Assembly: GCA_035567895.1 (NCBI GenBank)
Contig: DATMPC010000001.1
Location: 62,001 to 126,000, forward strand
Length of the DNA stretch: 64,000 nt
Direction of reading: 5' to 3'
From: Terriglobales bacterium
GTDB lineage: Bacteria > Acidobacteriota > Terriglobia > Terriglobales > Acidobacteriaceae
Shown here piece after piece: positions 36,025 to 44,790 of this stretch. The stretch's first letter is position 1. Every line of letters starts with the position of its first letter. A program made the translations under genes and the position numbers. The notes under the pieces are model-generated. The model ran no database searches, had not been told where the DNA came from, and was given only the letters and a program-made list of their open reading frames with translations.

Positions 36025-36850
36025 TCGCAGCTACGTTGTTAGCGGCGGCAATTGCTGCGGATTCATCAGGAATCTGGCCGCGTCCCGAGCCTTGCAGGAG
36101 GCGGTGGTGGATGCAATACAGCGCTAACTCAAGGCGGTCAGAGACGCCCAGCTTGTCATAGACCTTGCGCAGATAATTCTTGACGACCTGCTCCGTGGTC
36201 CCAATCTCGCTGGCAATTTCTTTATTGCGCATTCCCTGCGTGACGCAGGAGATGATGAGCAGTTCCTTATCCGAAAGCTTCGTCTTCGGTCGTGGCGAAG
36301 TAAGCTGCGCCGCCTGCGCCCGGTAGGCCTCGATCACCCAGTTAACGCTTTGATTATCGATCCAGGTCTCGCCCACGGCCACTTTCCGTACGCACTTGAC
36401 CAACATTTCTGGAGCGATACTTCGCGGCAGCAGGCCGCGAACTCCGCGCCGGAAGTACTCCACTGTCGTGTCTTCATCGTTCTCCGGCGAGAGCACAATC
36501 ACTTTCAAGTTCGACGCTCGCTTCAGCACTTCAGAGATCGCCTCAGGAGCATTGGGCGAAATGGCGCCCTCAAAAAGAAGGACATCTGCGGGAAACTTGG
36601 CGGCGGCGGCGAGAACCTGACCAAGATTCTCCGCCTGAGCGACGACGCGAATGTCGTCTTCCAGCGCAAAAATCTTTTTCGTACCGACCCGGTAGATGGC
36701 CTGAGTGTCGGCGAGAATTACCCGGATAGATGCTGCTGACGGCTGAGCTTCAACCGGAACTGCTTCAGTCCCATTCGAAGGTGCGGTTGGATCTCCTGGT
36801 CGCGCTGGCGCAGGTTTCGATAATGGTTTGGAGGCGCCGCTGCTGCTCAT
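36014..36850 (-). CDS. LuxR-type regulator with E in place of the phospho-Asp
   Basis: 278 residues: a disordered Pro/Ala-rich N-terminus (1-40), a receiver-like domain (about 42-165) and a LuxR helix-turn-helix (about 195-255; LSDKELLIISCVTQGMRNKEIA). The phospho-acceptor site is Glu (E94 in DVLLFEGAIS), a change that can mimic constant phosphorylation. It lies 14 bp after a PilZ gene on the same strand, so both may share a transcript and link c-di-GMP to gene control. The second LuxR regulator in this window, near 8.4 kb, also lacks the Asp. Confidence 0.82.
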   Translation of the reverse strand: MSSSGASKPLSKPAPARPGDPTAPSNGTEAVPVEAQPSAASIRVILADTQAIYRVGTKKIFALEDDIRVVAQAENLGQVLAAAAKFPADVLLFEGAISPNAPEAISEVLKRASNLKVIVLSPENDEDTTVEYFRRGVRGLLPRSIAPEMLVKCVRKVAVGETWIDNQSVNWVIEAYRAQAAQLTSPRPKTKLSDKELLIISCVTQGMRNKEIASEIGTTEQVVKNYLRKVYDKLGVSDRLELALYCIHHRLLQGSGRGQIPDESAAIAAANNVAAITE

Positions 36851-36864
36851 GGTGGATAAACGGA

Positions 36865-37245
36865 CTACTGGGCGCGATCAAAGTGGTATTCATCGATCAC
36901 TGCTGCCACAGCCGTCCTGTCGCCTTGTTTGGAGCAGCGTACCACACGTCCGGTGCATTTCACTACGACATCTGTTGCTGTGCCCAGTACGCTGGCGGGC
37001 ATCGAAATCGTGAATTCGATGCTCGACCCAATATCCATGGCTGCGTCCATGTAAAAGAGCACACCGCCGGCCGAGATATCTTCCGTCTCGCCGGTGACGC
37101 CGCTCTGCTCAGCACGAACTTGAACTGGAAGCTTAAGCGGGAACCGAACTGAACTTCTTAACTCGTCCACGGGCTCTCCCTCTGCGTAGCTCTGGCTCAC
37201 GTTATATCCCCCTGCCTCCCAGAGGTAAAAGTTACCAAAGTCCAC
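36865..37245 (-). CDS. PilZ-domain c-di-GMP receptor
   Basis: 126 residues (GTG at 37245) or 111 from the GTG at 37200, which has AGGGGG at 7 nt; both starts have some support. A single PilZ domain shows the two c-di-GMP-binding motifs: RxxxR (RSSVR, about 30-34) and D/NxSxxG (DISAGG). It would bind c-di-GMP and act on a partner protein. It lies directly upstream of the LuxR regulator with the phospho-mimetic receiver. Confidence 0.85.
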   Translation of the reverse strand: MDFGNFYLWEAGGYNVSQSYAEGEPVDELRSSVRFPLKLPVQVRAEQSGVTGETEDISAGGVLFYMDAAMDIGSSIEFTISMPASVLGTATDVVVKCTGRVVRCSKQGDRTAVAAVIDEYHFDRAQ

Positions 37246-37314
37246 GGCGGATTGCTCCAGATTCTCAGGGGAACATGCACCTTTGGAAGAACGGAGAAGT
37301 TACCCTGTCACGGA

Positions 37315-38697
37315 TTAAAACTTTGTTAATTCTGTGAAATTAAAGCTGTTCACCTTCATTGCCGGCACCACCATATCGAACGATTCCTCACCACTGGCCC
37401 TAACTGAACCGCTCAACATTTCAACGTTTTGCAGCATATCGATCAAGCTTTGATTGAAGCGGAAATTGCGTACTCCGCCCTGCAGCTTCCCCTTCTCGAT
37501 AAGGAATGTGCCGTCACGAGTCATGCCCGTCAGGATTTTCTCGTAAGGATCAACTTCGCGGATATACCACAGGCGCGTCACCAAGATTCCGCGCTGCGTT
37601 GACGTAACCATCTCGCCAACAGACTTTGCTGCCCCATTTCCTCCCTCGACAACAATATTCATAGGTGCATCACCGATTTCGTTTGGAAGCGGAAACCCGT
37701 GGCCGGTCGGGGCAATCTTGCCTATTTGGGAGGCTAAATCCGAGTCTTGCATCTTGCGTGCGGTAGCACGGCAGAACACTAAACCCCGAATAACGCCTTT
37801 ATCGACCAGGGTCACCCGACGACGCGCTACGCCTTCACCGTCGAAGGTCGCTCCAGATTGAAGAGGATGGTACACGTCATCATGAATTGTTATGTTGTCC
37901 CCGAATAAGCGGTATCCAACCCTATTGTTCAGGAAGGAACGCTGTTCAAGGAGGGCTGTGCCGCCAAAGTCGAAGAACATGAACCCAAGCAAGTCGAGGA
38001 CCGCTGCAGGTTCAAGAATTACCGTGTACTTCCCTGGGGGAACTTCTCGTGGACGAGTCGTGTGAGCGGCCTTCTCAGCGGCGACTTCGGCCAGGCGTTT
38101 CGGTTGCAGATTGGCAACATTGGGTGAGTTCGCCTTCTGCCAGCCGGAAGAATCATCAGCGAGCATCGTGATCGAGACCTCTGAACTCGTCTGACGATGA
38201 ATCCTTGCCAATCCCCGCGAATTAAGCAGGGCTTCCATGCTCTCGGAAGACGAATAGATTCCTGCCGCAATCTGTTTGTGCTGCTTCGCCACACTGACAA
38301 TCTGTTCCACAGCGGCAGCTCGATCCTCCGGCTTGATCGCCGCAGTCGCTCCGAAGTGCCGCTGAACAGGAGTCTCATTCCCCGCCTCGGCTGAAGATGG
38401 AACCGGCAACAAGTCAGGATCCCGCTCCTGCACACGGGCAATTTGTTCCGCTGACTGCACGGCTCGCTTCAGGTTCTCGTCATCCAGACGATTCGTGGTG
38501 GCCCGCGCAGTCTTGCCATCGAGAGCAACGCGAATCGAGATTACATACCCTTCTTCCGCGACATTCTGGTGAATCGTGTTGTTGGCGAAGCGCGTGAGCG
38601 CGCTGCGTCCGCCCGCGATGATCGCCTCAACCTCGTCAGCGGAAGAGAGTTTTTGAAGGCGCGAAAAGATATCGTGAATGCGTTCTTGGGAGAGCAT
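37315..38697 (-). CDS. tldE: TldE/PmbA-type subunit of the TldD/TldE protease
   Basis: 460 residues of the TldD/PmbA family. It lacks the zinc motif HExxxH, as expected for the non-catalytic TldE (PmbA) subunit that shapes the substrate tunnel. Typical stretches are ALTRFANNTIHQNV near the N-terminus and RDGTFLIEKGKLQGGVRNFRFNQSL in the C-terminal half. TldD/TldE unfold and cut short peptides and are known to process modified peptides such as microcin B17. It is read away from tldD, with a 141-bp gap between them. Confidence 0.9.
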   Translation of the reverse strand: MLSQERIHDIFSRLQKLSSADEVEAIIAGGRSALTRFANNTIHQNVAEEGYVISIRVALDGKTARATTNRLDDENLKRAVQSAEQIARVQERDPDLLPVPSSAEAGNETPVQRHFGATAAIKPEDRAAAVEQIVSVAKQHKQIAAGIYSSSESMEALLNSRGLARIHRQTSSEVSITMLADDSSGWQKANSPNVANLQPKRLAEVAAEKAAHTTRPREVPPGKYTVILEPAAVLDLLGFMFFDFGGTALLEQRSFLNNRVGYRLFGDNITIHDDVYHPLQSGATFDGEGVARRRVTLVDKGVIRGLVFCRATARKMQDSDLASQIGKIAPTGHGFPLPNEIGDAPMNIVVEGGNGAAKSVGEMVTSTQRGILVTRLWYIREVDPYEKILTGMTRDGTFLIEKGKLQGGVRNFRFNQSLIDMLQNVEMLSGSVRASGEESFDMVVPAMKVNSFNFTELTKF

Positions 38698-38752
38698 GTT
38701 CGAAGTGAAGACAGAGTATCAAAAGGGAGTGTGAGGGCCGTTTCACGGTGAG

Positions 38753-38798
38753 GCGTATTCCTCAGCCGTCCTCGGGATTGTCGGTGTACGGAATACGC
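38753..38798. promoter_or_regulatory. Inverted repeat in the tldE-tldD promoter region
   Basis: GCGTATTCC (38753-38761) and GGAATACGC (38790-38798) form a perfect 9-bp inverted repeat with a 28-bp spacer in the 141-bp gap between the divergent tldE and tldD genes. Position and symmetry fit a shared operator, but no regulator is assigned. Confidence 0.4.
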
Positions 38799-38799
38799 G

Positions 38800-38830
38800 C
38801 TGACAGGCGCGAAACTACCCTTTGTATACT
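38800..38830 (+). promoter_or_regulatory. Candidate tldD promoter, leaderless start
   Basis: CTGACA (38800-38805) and TATACT (38825-38830) are separated by 19 bp and lie just upstream of tldD. The predicted start site falls within about 2 nt of the ATG at 38839, so the mRNA could be leaderless. The spacer is longer than ideal. Confidence 0.45.
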
Positions 38831-38838
38831 GCTCTTCT

Positions 38839-40311
38839 ATGTCCATGAAAGAGGCAGCGCACTGGGCGCTAGACACAGCGTTGAAGCGTGGGGCTTCGTA
38901 TGTTGACGCCCGAATCGTCAGTGACCGTCAACGGGCACTCGCCACGAAGAATGGCAAAATCGGGCACGCATCCGACTCCGAGTCTCTGGGCATCGGTGTT
39001 CGGGTGCTGGTCAACAAGGCGTGGGGATTTGCCTCCACCGACAACCTTTCGCGCGAGTCTATCGAAGCCACGGCAGCACGAGCGGTTGAAATAGGTCGCT
39101 CTTCTTCGCGTGTGCAGGAGCATCCCATCCAGCTTGCTCCGGAAAAGCCGATAGTCGCTGAGTGGACCAATCCCTGCAAGATCGATCCTTTCAGTACATC
39201 AGTTGAACAAAACCTCGCCTTGTTGATGGCCTGCGATAAGGAACTACGCTCAGTGGAAGGAGTAACGCTGGCAGAGGCGCAGATGACTTTGCGTCGCTAC
39301 GAGCAATGGTTTTATTCAAGCGAAGGGTCAGACATTCATCAGACGCGTTTCAGTACTGGCGTTGGCTATGACGCGTTCTCGTTCGCCGGCACCGAGATTC
39401 AGAAGAGGTCATACCCGAACTCCTTTGGTGGCCAGTACCAAAACAAAGGCTACGAACTGATCGACGAGCTGCGCCTGGTTGAAAATGCCAAACGCATCGG
39501 TGAAGAAGCGGTCGCTCTGCACAAAGCGCCGCAGTGTCCCGAGGGGCAGTTCACCGTGATCCTCGGATCGTCGCAGCTTGGACTGCAGATTCACGAGTCC
39601 ATTGGACACCCCATCGAACTTGACCGAGTGCTGGGCATGGAGGCCAACTTTGCCGGCACGTCGTTCCTCACCATCGACAAGCTGCGCAACCTGCGCTATG
39701 GCAGCTCCGATGTGAACGTAGTCGCCGACGCAACTGAGCAACACGGTCCCGGATTGGGAACGTTCGCCTACGACGACGAAGGCGTTCCGGCACAATGCAC
39801 CCCCATCATCACGAATGGAGAATTCACCGGCTACCTTTCGTCTCGGGAAACCGCGCACACCATCGGCGAGCAGCGCTCCAACGGAACCATGCGCGCAGAG
39901 GGCTGGAACCGCATTCCGCTTATTCGCATGACGAATGTCAGCATCCTCCCCGGCCAGAAGCCGCTTACGCTCGATCAACTAATCTCCGGCACAGACGATG
40001 GCATCTACATGGAGACTAACCGCTCCTGGTCCATCGACGACAAGCGCTACAACTTCCAGTTCGGCTGCGAAATCGGATGGGAGATCAAGGGCGGCAAGCT
40101 CGGCCGCATGTTCAAGAACCCGTCCTACTCCGGCATTACCACTGAATTTTGGAACTCTATGGATGCGATCTGTTCTCGCGACGAATGGCGCCTCTGGGGC
40201 ACACCGAATTGCGGCAAAGGCCAGCCCATGCAGACCATGGGCACGGGACACGGCGCCGCGCCGGCGCGTTTTCGCAAGATTGCCGTCGGCAGCGCCTACA
40301 AGGGCACTTAG
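38839..40311 (+). CDS. tldD: TldD catalytic zinc metalloprotease
   Basis: 490 residues with the TldD zinc motif HExxxH, here H252 E253 ... H257 in LQIHESIGHPIELDR. The C-terminal half has the expected Cys-bearing segment (TPNCGKGQPMQTMGTGHGAAPA). TldD with TldE forms a peptidase that degrades unfolded peptides and removes leaders from some modified peptides. It is divergent from tldE and convergent with a 7-TM gene preceded by a small peptide gene, a setting that could link it to peptide maturation (inference). Confidence 0.93.
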   Translation: MSMKEAAHWALDTALKRGASYVDARIVSDRQRALATKNGKIGHASDSESLGIGVRVLVNKAWGFASTDNLSRESIEATAARAVEIGRSSSRVQEHPIQLAPEKPIVAEWTNPCKIDPFSTSVEQNLALLMACDKELRSVEGVTLAEAQMTLRRYEQWFYSSEGSDIHQTRFSTGVGYDAFSFAGTEIQKRSYPNSFGGQYQNKGYELIDELRLVENAKRIGEEAVALHKAPQCPEGQFTVILGSSQLGLQIHESIGHPIELDRVLGMEANFAGTSFLTIDKLRNLRYGSSDVNVVADATEQHGPGLGTFAYDDEGVPAQCTPIITNGEFTGYLSSRETAHTIGEQRSNGTMRAEGWNRIPLIRMTNVSILPGQKPLTLDQLISGTDDGIYMETNRSWSIDDKRYNFQFGCEIGWEIKGGKLGRMFKNPSYSGITTEFWNSMDAICSRDEWRLWGTPNCGKGQPMQTMGTGHGAAPARFRKIAVGSAYKGT

Positions 40312-40388
40312 TAGAGTGCATCTCGCCCCCGATTGGGAGTCAGATGCGAAAATCCGAAACGGGAAGAAGAGGATGGACCACCCGCATC

Positions 40389-41291
40389 TTAAGACGGAGT
40401 TCGGGGCTCCATATGGTATCGAGGTTGACGGCGATCTACGATTTCCTTTTGCATAGCTTGCTCGACCATGCGCTCAACCTGAGGCATGAAAGGCTCTGGG
40501 TTGAGAAGCGCAACCTTGCCGCCACTGTGTCCTAACTGCAGAGCGACTTCGTTCCACCGTAACAGCGGAGAGGTGACAGGAATGTGAACCGACTCGCGAG
40601 CGGGCTCCGGCTTAAGGAGATATCCCACCCAGATCAGTAGGGAGGCGGAGTACGCCATCGGGAGCAATTGTGACCACAGCGGGATCTTGCTGAGATGGGA
40701 GCTGCTTAAAGCCGTATATAGGAGAATTGTGCAGAATGCATCGAACCCGAATCCGAGTGCGAACCCAAATACTCGGTTCCTCATGGAAAGCCCCAGGTGC
40801 TGAGAGCCGATGAACAGAAAAATCAGCAAGGCACACTGCAACACGCCGACTATTCGCTCGAAGTCATGGACACTCGTCGATAACCAATGGTGGGGGGCTC
40901 CAGCCGACGATGCGGGATTGCTGACGAACACCACCAAGCCGACGAACAAGATTGACCCGCCAGCCCACTTGAACACTATCTTCGCCAAATCCTGCAAGCC
41001 CGCGAAAGGTTTGAATGCGGCACAGAAGATCTCATAGAGAACCGCGATGGCAGCCATGTTTGCCAGCGCCGTCCCCACCCAGTACACCGAATAGTAGGCC
41101 CAGGATGACAATCCAAATTTGCGATAGCAGAGAAAGCGAACCGCATCAAGCAGAGTGAGAAACAGGAGGTAAGAAGCAAAGAAGGTAAACTGATTCAGCA
41201 ACTTACGCCGATACAACAAATAGACACAAAGCAGCTGGAGAATCGGGCAGGACAACCATATCAGAGCTGCTTGAAGTGTCAGACCGGGCAT
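40389..41291 (-). CDS. 7-TM integral membrane protein of unknown function
   Basis: 300 residues with about seven hydrophobic helices spread over residues 5-225 (for example ALIWLSCPILQLLCVYLLY and ILFVGLVVFVSN) and a charged C-terminal tail of about 75 residues. AGGGG lies 5 nt before the ATG. I cannot place it in a named family. It follows a small secreted peptide gene after 88 bp on the same strand, so the two probably form one transcript. A receptor, transporter or processing role for that peptide is possible but not shown. Confidence 0.65.
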   Translation of the reverse strand: MPGLTLQAALIWLSCPILQLLCVYLLYRRKLLNQFTFFASYLLFLTLLDAVRFLCYRKFGLSSWAYYSVYWVGTALANMAAIAVLYEIFCAAFKPFAGLQDLAKIVFKWAGGSILFVGLVVFVSNPASSAGAPHHWLSTSVHDFERIVGVLQCALLIFLFIGSQHLGLSMRNRVFGFALGFGFDAFCTILLYTALSSSHLSKIPLWSQLLPMAYSASLLIWVGYLLKPEPARESVHIPVTSPLLRWNEVALQLGHSGGKVALLNPEPFMPQVERMVEQAMQKEIVDRRQPRYHMEPRTPS

Positions 41292-41379
41292 CGTCCCCTT
41301 GGTTTTGAGGAGGATATTCCCTTGCCCGGCCCAACTTCAAGCAGAAAGCATGGCCTTCGACGCAAACCTTGTCGGGTTG

Positions 41380-41523
41380 CTAATTGACGGCGCACCCGTC
41401 CGGGGGGCACACGGGTACAGGGGCTCCGCCGGCGACGCCGGGTTGGTTAGGCGAAATGCTGGCAGCCACGATCACTGCTCCGAGCATGATGGTTCCAATT
41501 AACAAGCGAAACGATTTCTTCAT
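41380..41523 (-). CDS. Small secreted Cys-containing peptide (47 residues)
   Basis: This short frame is under the usual length cut-off. It has a GAGGAAA box about 10 nt before the ATG. The peptide has a basic start (MKKSFR), a hydrophobic core (LLIGTIMLGAVIVAAS) and a Pro/Gly-rich mature part with two Cys (VCPPDGCAVN). Such a signal-peptide-plus-short-tail form suits an exported signalling or antimicrobial peptide. It precedes the 7-TM gene on the same strand and follows an attenuator-like hairpin. I could not assign a family; the two Cys could form a small ring. Confidence 0.55.
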   Translation of the reverse strand: MKKSFRLLIGTIMLGAVIVAASISPNQPGVAGGAPVPVCPPDGCAVN

Positions 41524-41543
41524 AAGTTTGTTTCCTCAAGAAC

Positions 41544-41580
41544 AAAAAGGTAACTTGCACCCTCGCCGGTGCCAGTTACC
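41544..41580 (-). promoter_or_regulatory. Attenuator-like hairpin in the leader of the small peptide gene
   Basis: On the minus strand GGTAACTGGCACC and GGTGCAAGTTACC form a 13-bp stem with one mismatch and a 6-nt loop, followed at once by TTTTTGTT. It is an intrinsic terminator by form. It lies only about 20 nt before the peptide gene and no gene precedes it on this strand, so it may work as an attenuator. I see no known riboswitch consensus upstream. Confidence 0.6.
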
Positions 41581-42223
41581 TGATAGCAACAATATCAACC
41601 ACAGCCGGTTTTCCCAACCGATTTCTTCGTGAAAACTCCATTCGAAAAGTCAGAAGATCATGGCCTGTCGGAGGCCGAGCTGCGGCAATTTTCGTTGACA
41701 AAATTCCGTTTCCGAATGCACCAGCCGGAGGGGTCGAAAGAGCTGGCAAGCCGAGCTATATAGAGCGATATAAACTGATTATAATCATACGTTTATAGCA
41801 AATCGCACCAGTAGTTGTTTAGAGTCGTTGCGCCTGGAATCTTGTGAACCTTGCGTAGCCCCGGGCTCAAAAAGCTGAGTCCCCGATCGCTGAACAAATC
41901 TCTTCACCAACCCGCGGCGAATCGTATCGAGATGGTAATCTTCGCTCCGCTGCAACTCCAAACGCTCGCTGCCATTTTCGGGTCTTTGCTTTTTGCCGCG
42001 AACTCGGGGGTCCGGTATGGATTTGGCAGCCGAAACTCCTCAGTGGTGTTGGCGCCCTTCCTGTTTGATTCTTGCTCCGACTCCAAGGATTTCGCGTGCC
42101 CTTCGATAACAACGAGGGCACCCGATTGGGTCAAGAATCCGGAAGGGGGAAATCGCACGACCAAGAGGGTGGGGCGAACCCTCAAACCTGTCGTTTTTCG
42201 TGAGCCAAATCCGATTTTAAGGA
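41581..42223. other. AT-rich intergenic region upstream of the permease
   Basis: About 640 bp without a gene that I can support. It holds an AT-rich patch near 41755-41805 with the perfect palindrome TGATTATAATCA at 41776-41787, which could serve promoters on either strand. The other frames here look like chance ORFs. Confidence 0.5.
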
Positions 42224-43585
42224 GTGCGGGAAAAAACACGCCTAGTGCGCGCGATTGGCCGTTGGTCCCTCGCGGCGCTCATGATCAACCTTGTGATCGG
42301 CAGCGGCATTTTCGGGCTGCCATCGAAGATAGCCTCGTTAACCGGCAGGCAAAGTCCGTTGGTCTTCGTGATTGCTGCGGCAGGCATTGCGGTCATTGCC
42401 GGCTGCTTCGCGGAATTAGCTTCTCGTTTTTCCGAAAGCGGAGGGCCTTATCTTTACACGCTAGTCGCCTTCGGCCGATTCGTCGGGATACAGACGGGAT
42501 GGTTGAACTTGCTGTCTCGCGTGGCAGCGACGGCGGCAAGTGCAAATCTGCTTACCGTGTATCTTGCCGAGTTTTGCCCGCCTTTGGACCGCCGCTTGGC
42601 CGCGGCGTCCACGATTACGGTTCTGTTGGCCGTGCTCGCGGCATTTAACATCCGCGGAGTGAAGATCGGCGCCGGAACGAACAACCTCCTCGCCGTCGCT
42701 AAACTGGTTCCACTGCTGGCTTTTATCCTGCTGGGATGCGTGTTCCTCAGTACGCGCGGAACTCCGGTGTTCAGTGCTCACGAGTCGCATTCGACGAATG
42801 CCTGGCTGAATGCAATGCTCCTGGCCATCGTCGCCTACGTGGGATTTGAGTCCGCACTGATTCCCGCCGGAGAAGCAAAGAATCCGGAGCGCGATGCCCC
42901 GATCGCAATCCTTATCGCTTTGGCTATCTGCACTCCCATCTACGTGGTGATTCAGTTTGTGACTGTCCACGCTCTCTCCGATCCGGCGCAAACTCAGCGC
43001 CCGCTGGTAGCAGCGGCGCACACTATCGGTGGCACTCCGCTCGTTGGGCTCATCGGCATCGGCGTCGTGCTGTCGATCCTGGGATATCTGGCGGCAGCAA
43101 TGATTGCCGGCCCCAGGGTACTGTTTGCGCTCGCCGAACAAAAAGATTTTCCCCGCTGTTTCGCCGCTGTCCATTCCCGATACAGGACGCCTTACATTTC
43201 AATCATCACGGTCGCCACTCTGGTGTGGGTACTTGCCTTGCTCGGCAGCTTCACCTGGAACGCCCGGCTCATGGCTGTCTCGCGGCTGGTTACGTATGCT
43301 TTGTCGTGCGCAGCGCTACCAACCCTGCGCCGCAAGAGTACCGAGCGACCACGGTTCCGTTTGCCCGCAGGGGATCTCCTGGCCGTCATCGGGATTGCCT
43401 TTTGTGGAGTACTCGTCAGCCGTATCGGCAAAGGCGAGTTCCTGATTCTATTGCTGACGCTGATGATCGGTTCTGTGAACTGGCTGATCGTGAGCCGCCG
43501 CCCTGCGCGCAGCTATGCGGAATTGAGCAGCATGACTAAATCGGCCAAAGCCACAGCCGCGAGCACCCCTGCCCCTTCGCTATAA
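42224..43585 (+). CDS. APC-superfamily amino acid permease
   Basis: 453 residues with about 12 hydrophobic helices. The family's first-helix motif is present (ALMINLVIGSGIFGLPSKIA), along with later markers such as FAELASRFSESGGPYLYT and GFESALIPAGEAKNPERD. It would import amino acids or related compounds through the inner membrane by proton or sodium symport. GTG start; AAGGAG runs into the start codon, so the true start may vary slightly, but the eight residues before the conserved helix fit the family. It is a single gene and the substrate cannot be read. Confidence 0.9.
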   Translation: MREKTRLVRAIGRWSLAALMINLVIGSGIFGLPSKIASLTGRQSPLVFVIAAAGIAVIAGCFAELASRFSESGGPYLYTLVAFGRFVGIQTGWLNLLSRVAATAASANLLTVYLAEFCPPLDRRLAAASTITVLLAVLAAFNIRGVKIGAGTNNLLAVAKLVPLLAFILLGCVFLSTRGTPVFSAHESHSTNAWLNAMLLAIVAYVGFESALIPAGEAKNPERDAPIAILIALAICTPIYVVIQFVTVHALSDPAQTQRPLVAAAHTIGGTPLVGLIGIGVVLSILGYLAAAMIAGPRVLFALAEQKDFPRCFAAVHSRYRTPYISIITVATLVWVLALLGSFTWNARLMAVSRLVTYALSCAALPTLRRKSTERPRFRLPAGDLLAVIGIAFCGVLVSRIGKGEFLILLLTLMIGSVNWLIVSRRPARSYAELSSMTKSAKATAASTPAPSL

Positions 43586-43769
43586 TCCTGCCGACCTCTC
43601 ATCGTCCACGATTGCGATCAAACTACCTCCCGCCACCGATCCGATGCCCCTTTTCCGTTCGTCGGTCGAAAATAGACTGGCACTTGCAGTGTTGCTATAG
43701 GACCTTGGTTCTACCTTGCTCGGACTTCGGAAAGTATCCGGTTTACAGGAACTGATGGCTTGTACAAGA

Positions 43770-43830
43770 GGCGATGCCAAGAGCAAACACATCTCCCGAA
43801 CAGATCGGAGAGGAGTTGCTTGGCATCGCC
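43770..43830. repeat. Long inverted repeat with 12-bp perfect outer arms
   Basis: GGCGATGCCAAG (43770-43781) and CTTGGCATCGCC (43819-43830) are perfect inverted copies 37 bp apart, with partly matching inner sequence. As RNA this would fold into a roughly 60-nt hairpin. Confidence 0.65.
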
Positions 43831-44304
43831 TTCTATAGAACCCGTCCGTTGCGCATCATCACCGACCCCAAGCAGTTCTCCGCCAACTATCTTTGAGCGC
43901 GTCTCGAACCTTCTCCTCGTCGGCCCATTCTGGATGGGGAAGCGTCAATGACGGATAGGGCTGAGGCCGCAGCGGCGTTGGGAGCTGGTCTCCCTCTTGT
44001 ATACGTCCGCGTGCGCATTGCTATTGTGGGAAATCGTCAATTGCGGATTGGTAAACTGCCTCGCTACGGCACCTGCTTCCGCGCGTCCTGCTCGCTGAGA
44101 ACCCCGAAAGGGTTCTCTTTAGACCGACGGTTTTTGATCATTCTGTGGCAGTCTTGCCACTTCCCTTTCGCTTGCATTCGTGGTACCACAGCAGTAACAG
44201 TGTCGAAGATCTGTGCCAATTCGGGAAGCGAGCTCTTTGACTCTGGCGACTCGGCACTGGCTACGCACGGTTGCCCAATGCGAATCCCACTACAGTCCCA
44301 GAAT

Positions 44305-44370
44305 GATCCCAACGAGATTTCTGGGATATCCCACAGAGATCCCACCGAGGATTCTGGGATATCCCATCGA
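44305..44370. repeat. Two 33-bp direct repeats holding the palindrome TGGGATATCCCA
   Basis: Units 44305-44337 and 44338-44370 differ at a few positions. Each ends with the 12-bp palindrome TGGGATATCCCA (44322-44333, 44355-44366). Extra GGGATCTCG words follow to about 44395. The array is dense in GGGAT/ATCCC words. Confidence 0.75.
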
Positions 44371-44535
44371 GACCCCATGGGATCTCGTGGGATCTCGGCG
44401 ACTAAGTCCTTTAAATCTTGGGATCTCGCAAAAAAAACTCAGCCTTCAGCCCGGCAACACTCAGCCGCGGTGGTTCATTGGCGTGGCGGCATACGCAACG
44501 ATACCGTGCGTACCGATCCGTCTACCAATCAGTAG

Positions 44536-44564
44536 CCTAGGGCATGCGATGCGTATGCCCTAGG
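44536..44564. repeat. 29-bp palindrome with 10-bp perfect arms
   Basis: CCTAGGGCAT (44536-44545) and ATGCCCTAGG (44555-44564) with a 9-bp loop. A run of TGCGTAT-type words and an 8-T tract follow within 50 bp. Confidence 0.7.
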
Positions 44565-44660
44565 TATGCCTGCGTATCCCTGCGTATGGCTGGGTATTGC
44601 TTTGATTTTTTTTGCAGTCCGCCTGCAAGACAATGACAACGGCTTTGTTGATAGTGGCTC

Positions 44661-44790
44661 CGGGAGAAAGCCGCGGAATTCGCTGTTATCCCCTGTTTCT
44701 AACGCGACAATTTAGGGTTTCGCGCAGAATTCAATGATTTCGCGATCGAATTGCGGAAAATCCCCTGTTATTTGCCCTGTTCTGCCCTTA
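44661..44790. repeat. Dispersed intergenic repeat, copy B (partial)
   Basis: Related to 8197-8383 and 63646-63830. It shares CGCTGTTA/CCCTGTTA words, CGCAGAATTCAATGATTTCGCGA and CCCTGTTATTTG. It lacks the first part present in the other two copies. Confidence 0.55.

Noticed and set aside
37315-41523. A complete RiPP biosynthetic cluster
   Set aside because: TldD/TldE and a small peptide are present, but no cyclase, radical SAM enzyme, cyclodehydratase or ABC exporter, so only a loose hypothesis is kept.
41544-41700. A c-di-GMP or other known riboswitch before the small peptide gene
   Set aside because: The hairpin is clear, but the sequence upstream lacks the conserved loops of the known classes; only an attenuator form is claimed.
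44305-44395. Short direct repeats that could suggest a CRISPR array
   Set aside because: Units are adjacent without unique spacers and contain palindromes; there are only two and no cas gene is present.
43948-44535. A 195-codon frame in the gene-poor region
   Set aside because: Its composition follows the DNA repeats (runs such as GISHRDP come from the 33-bp units), so it is not a credible protein.
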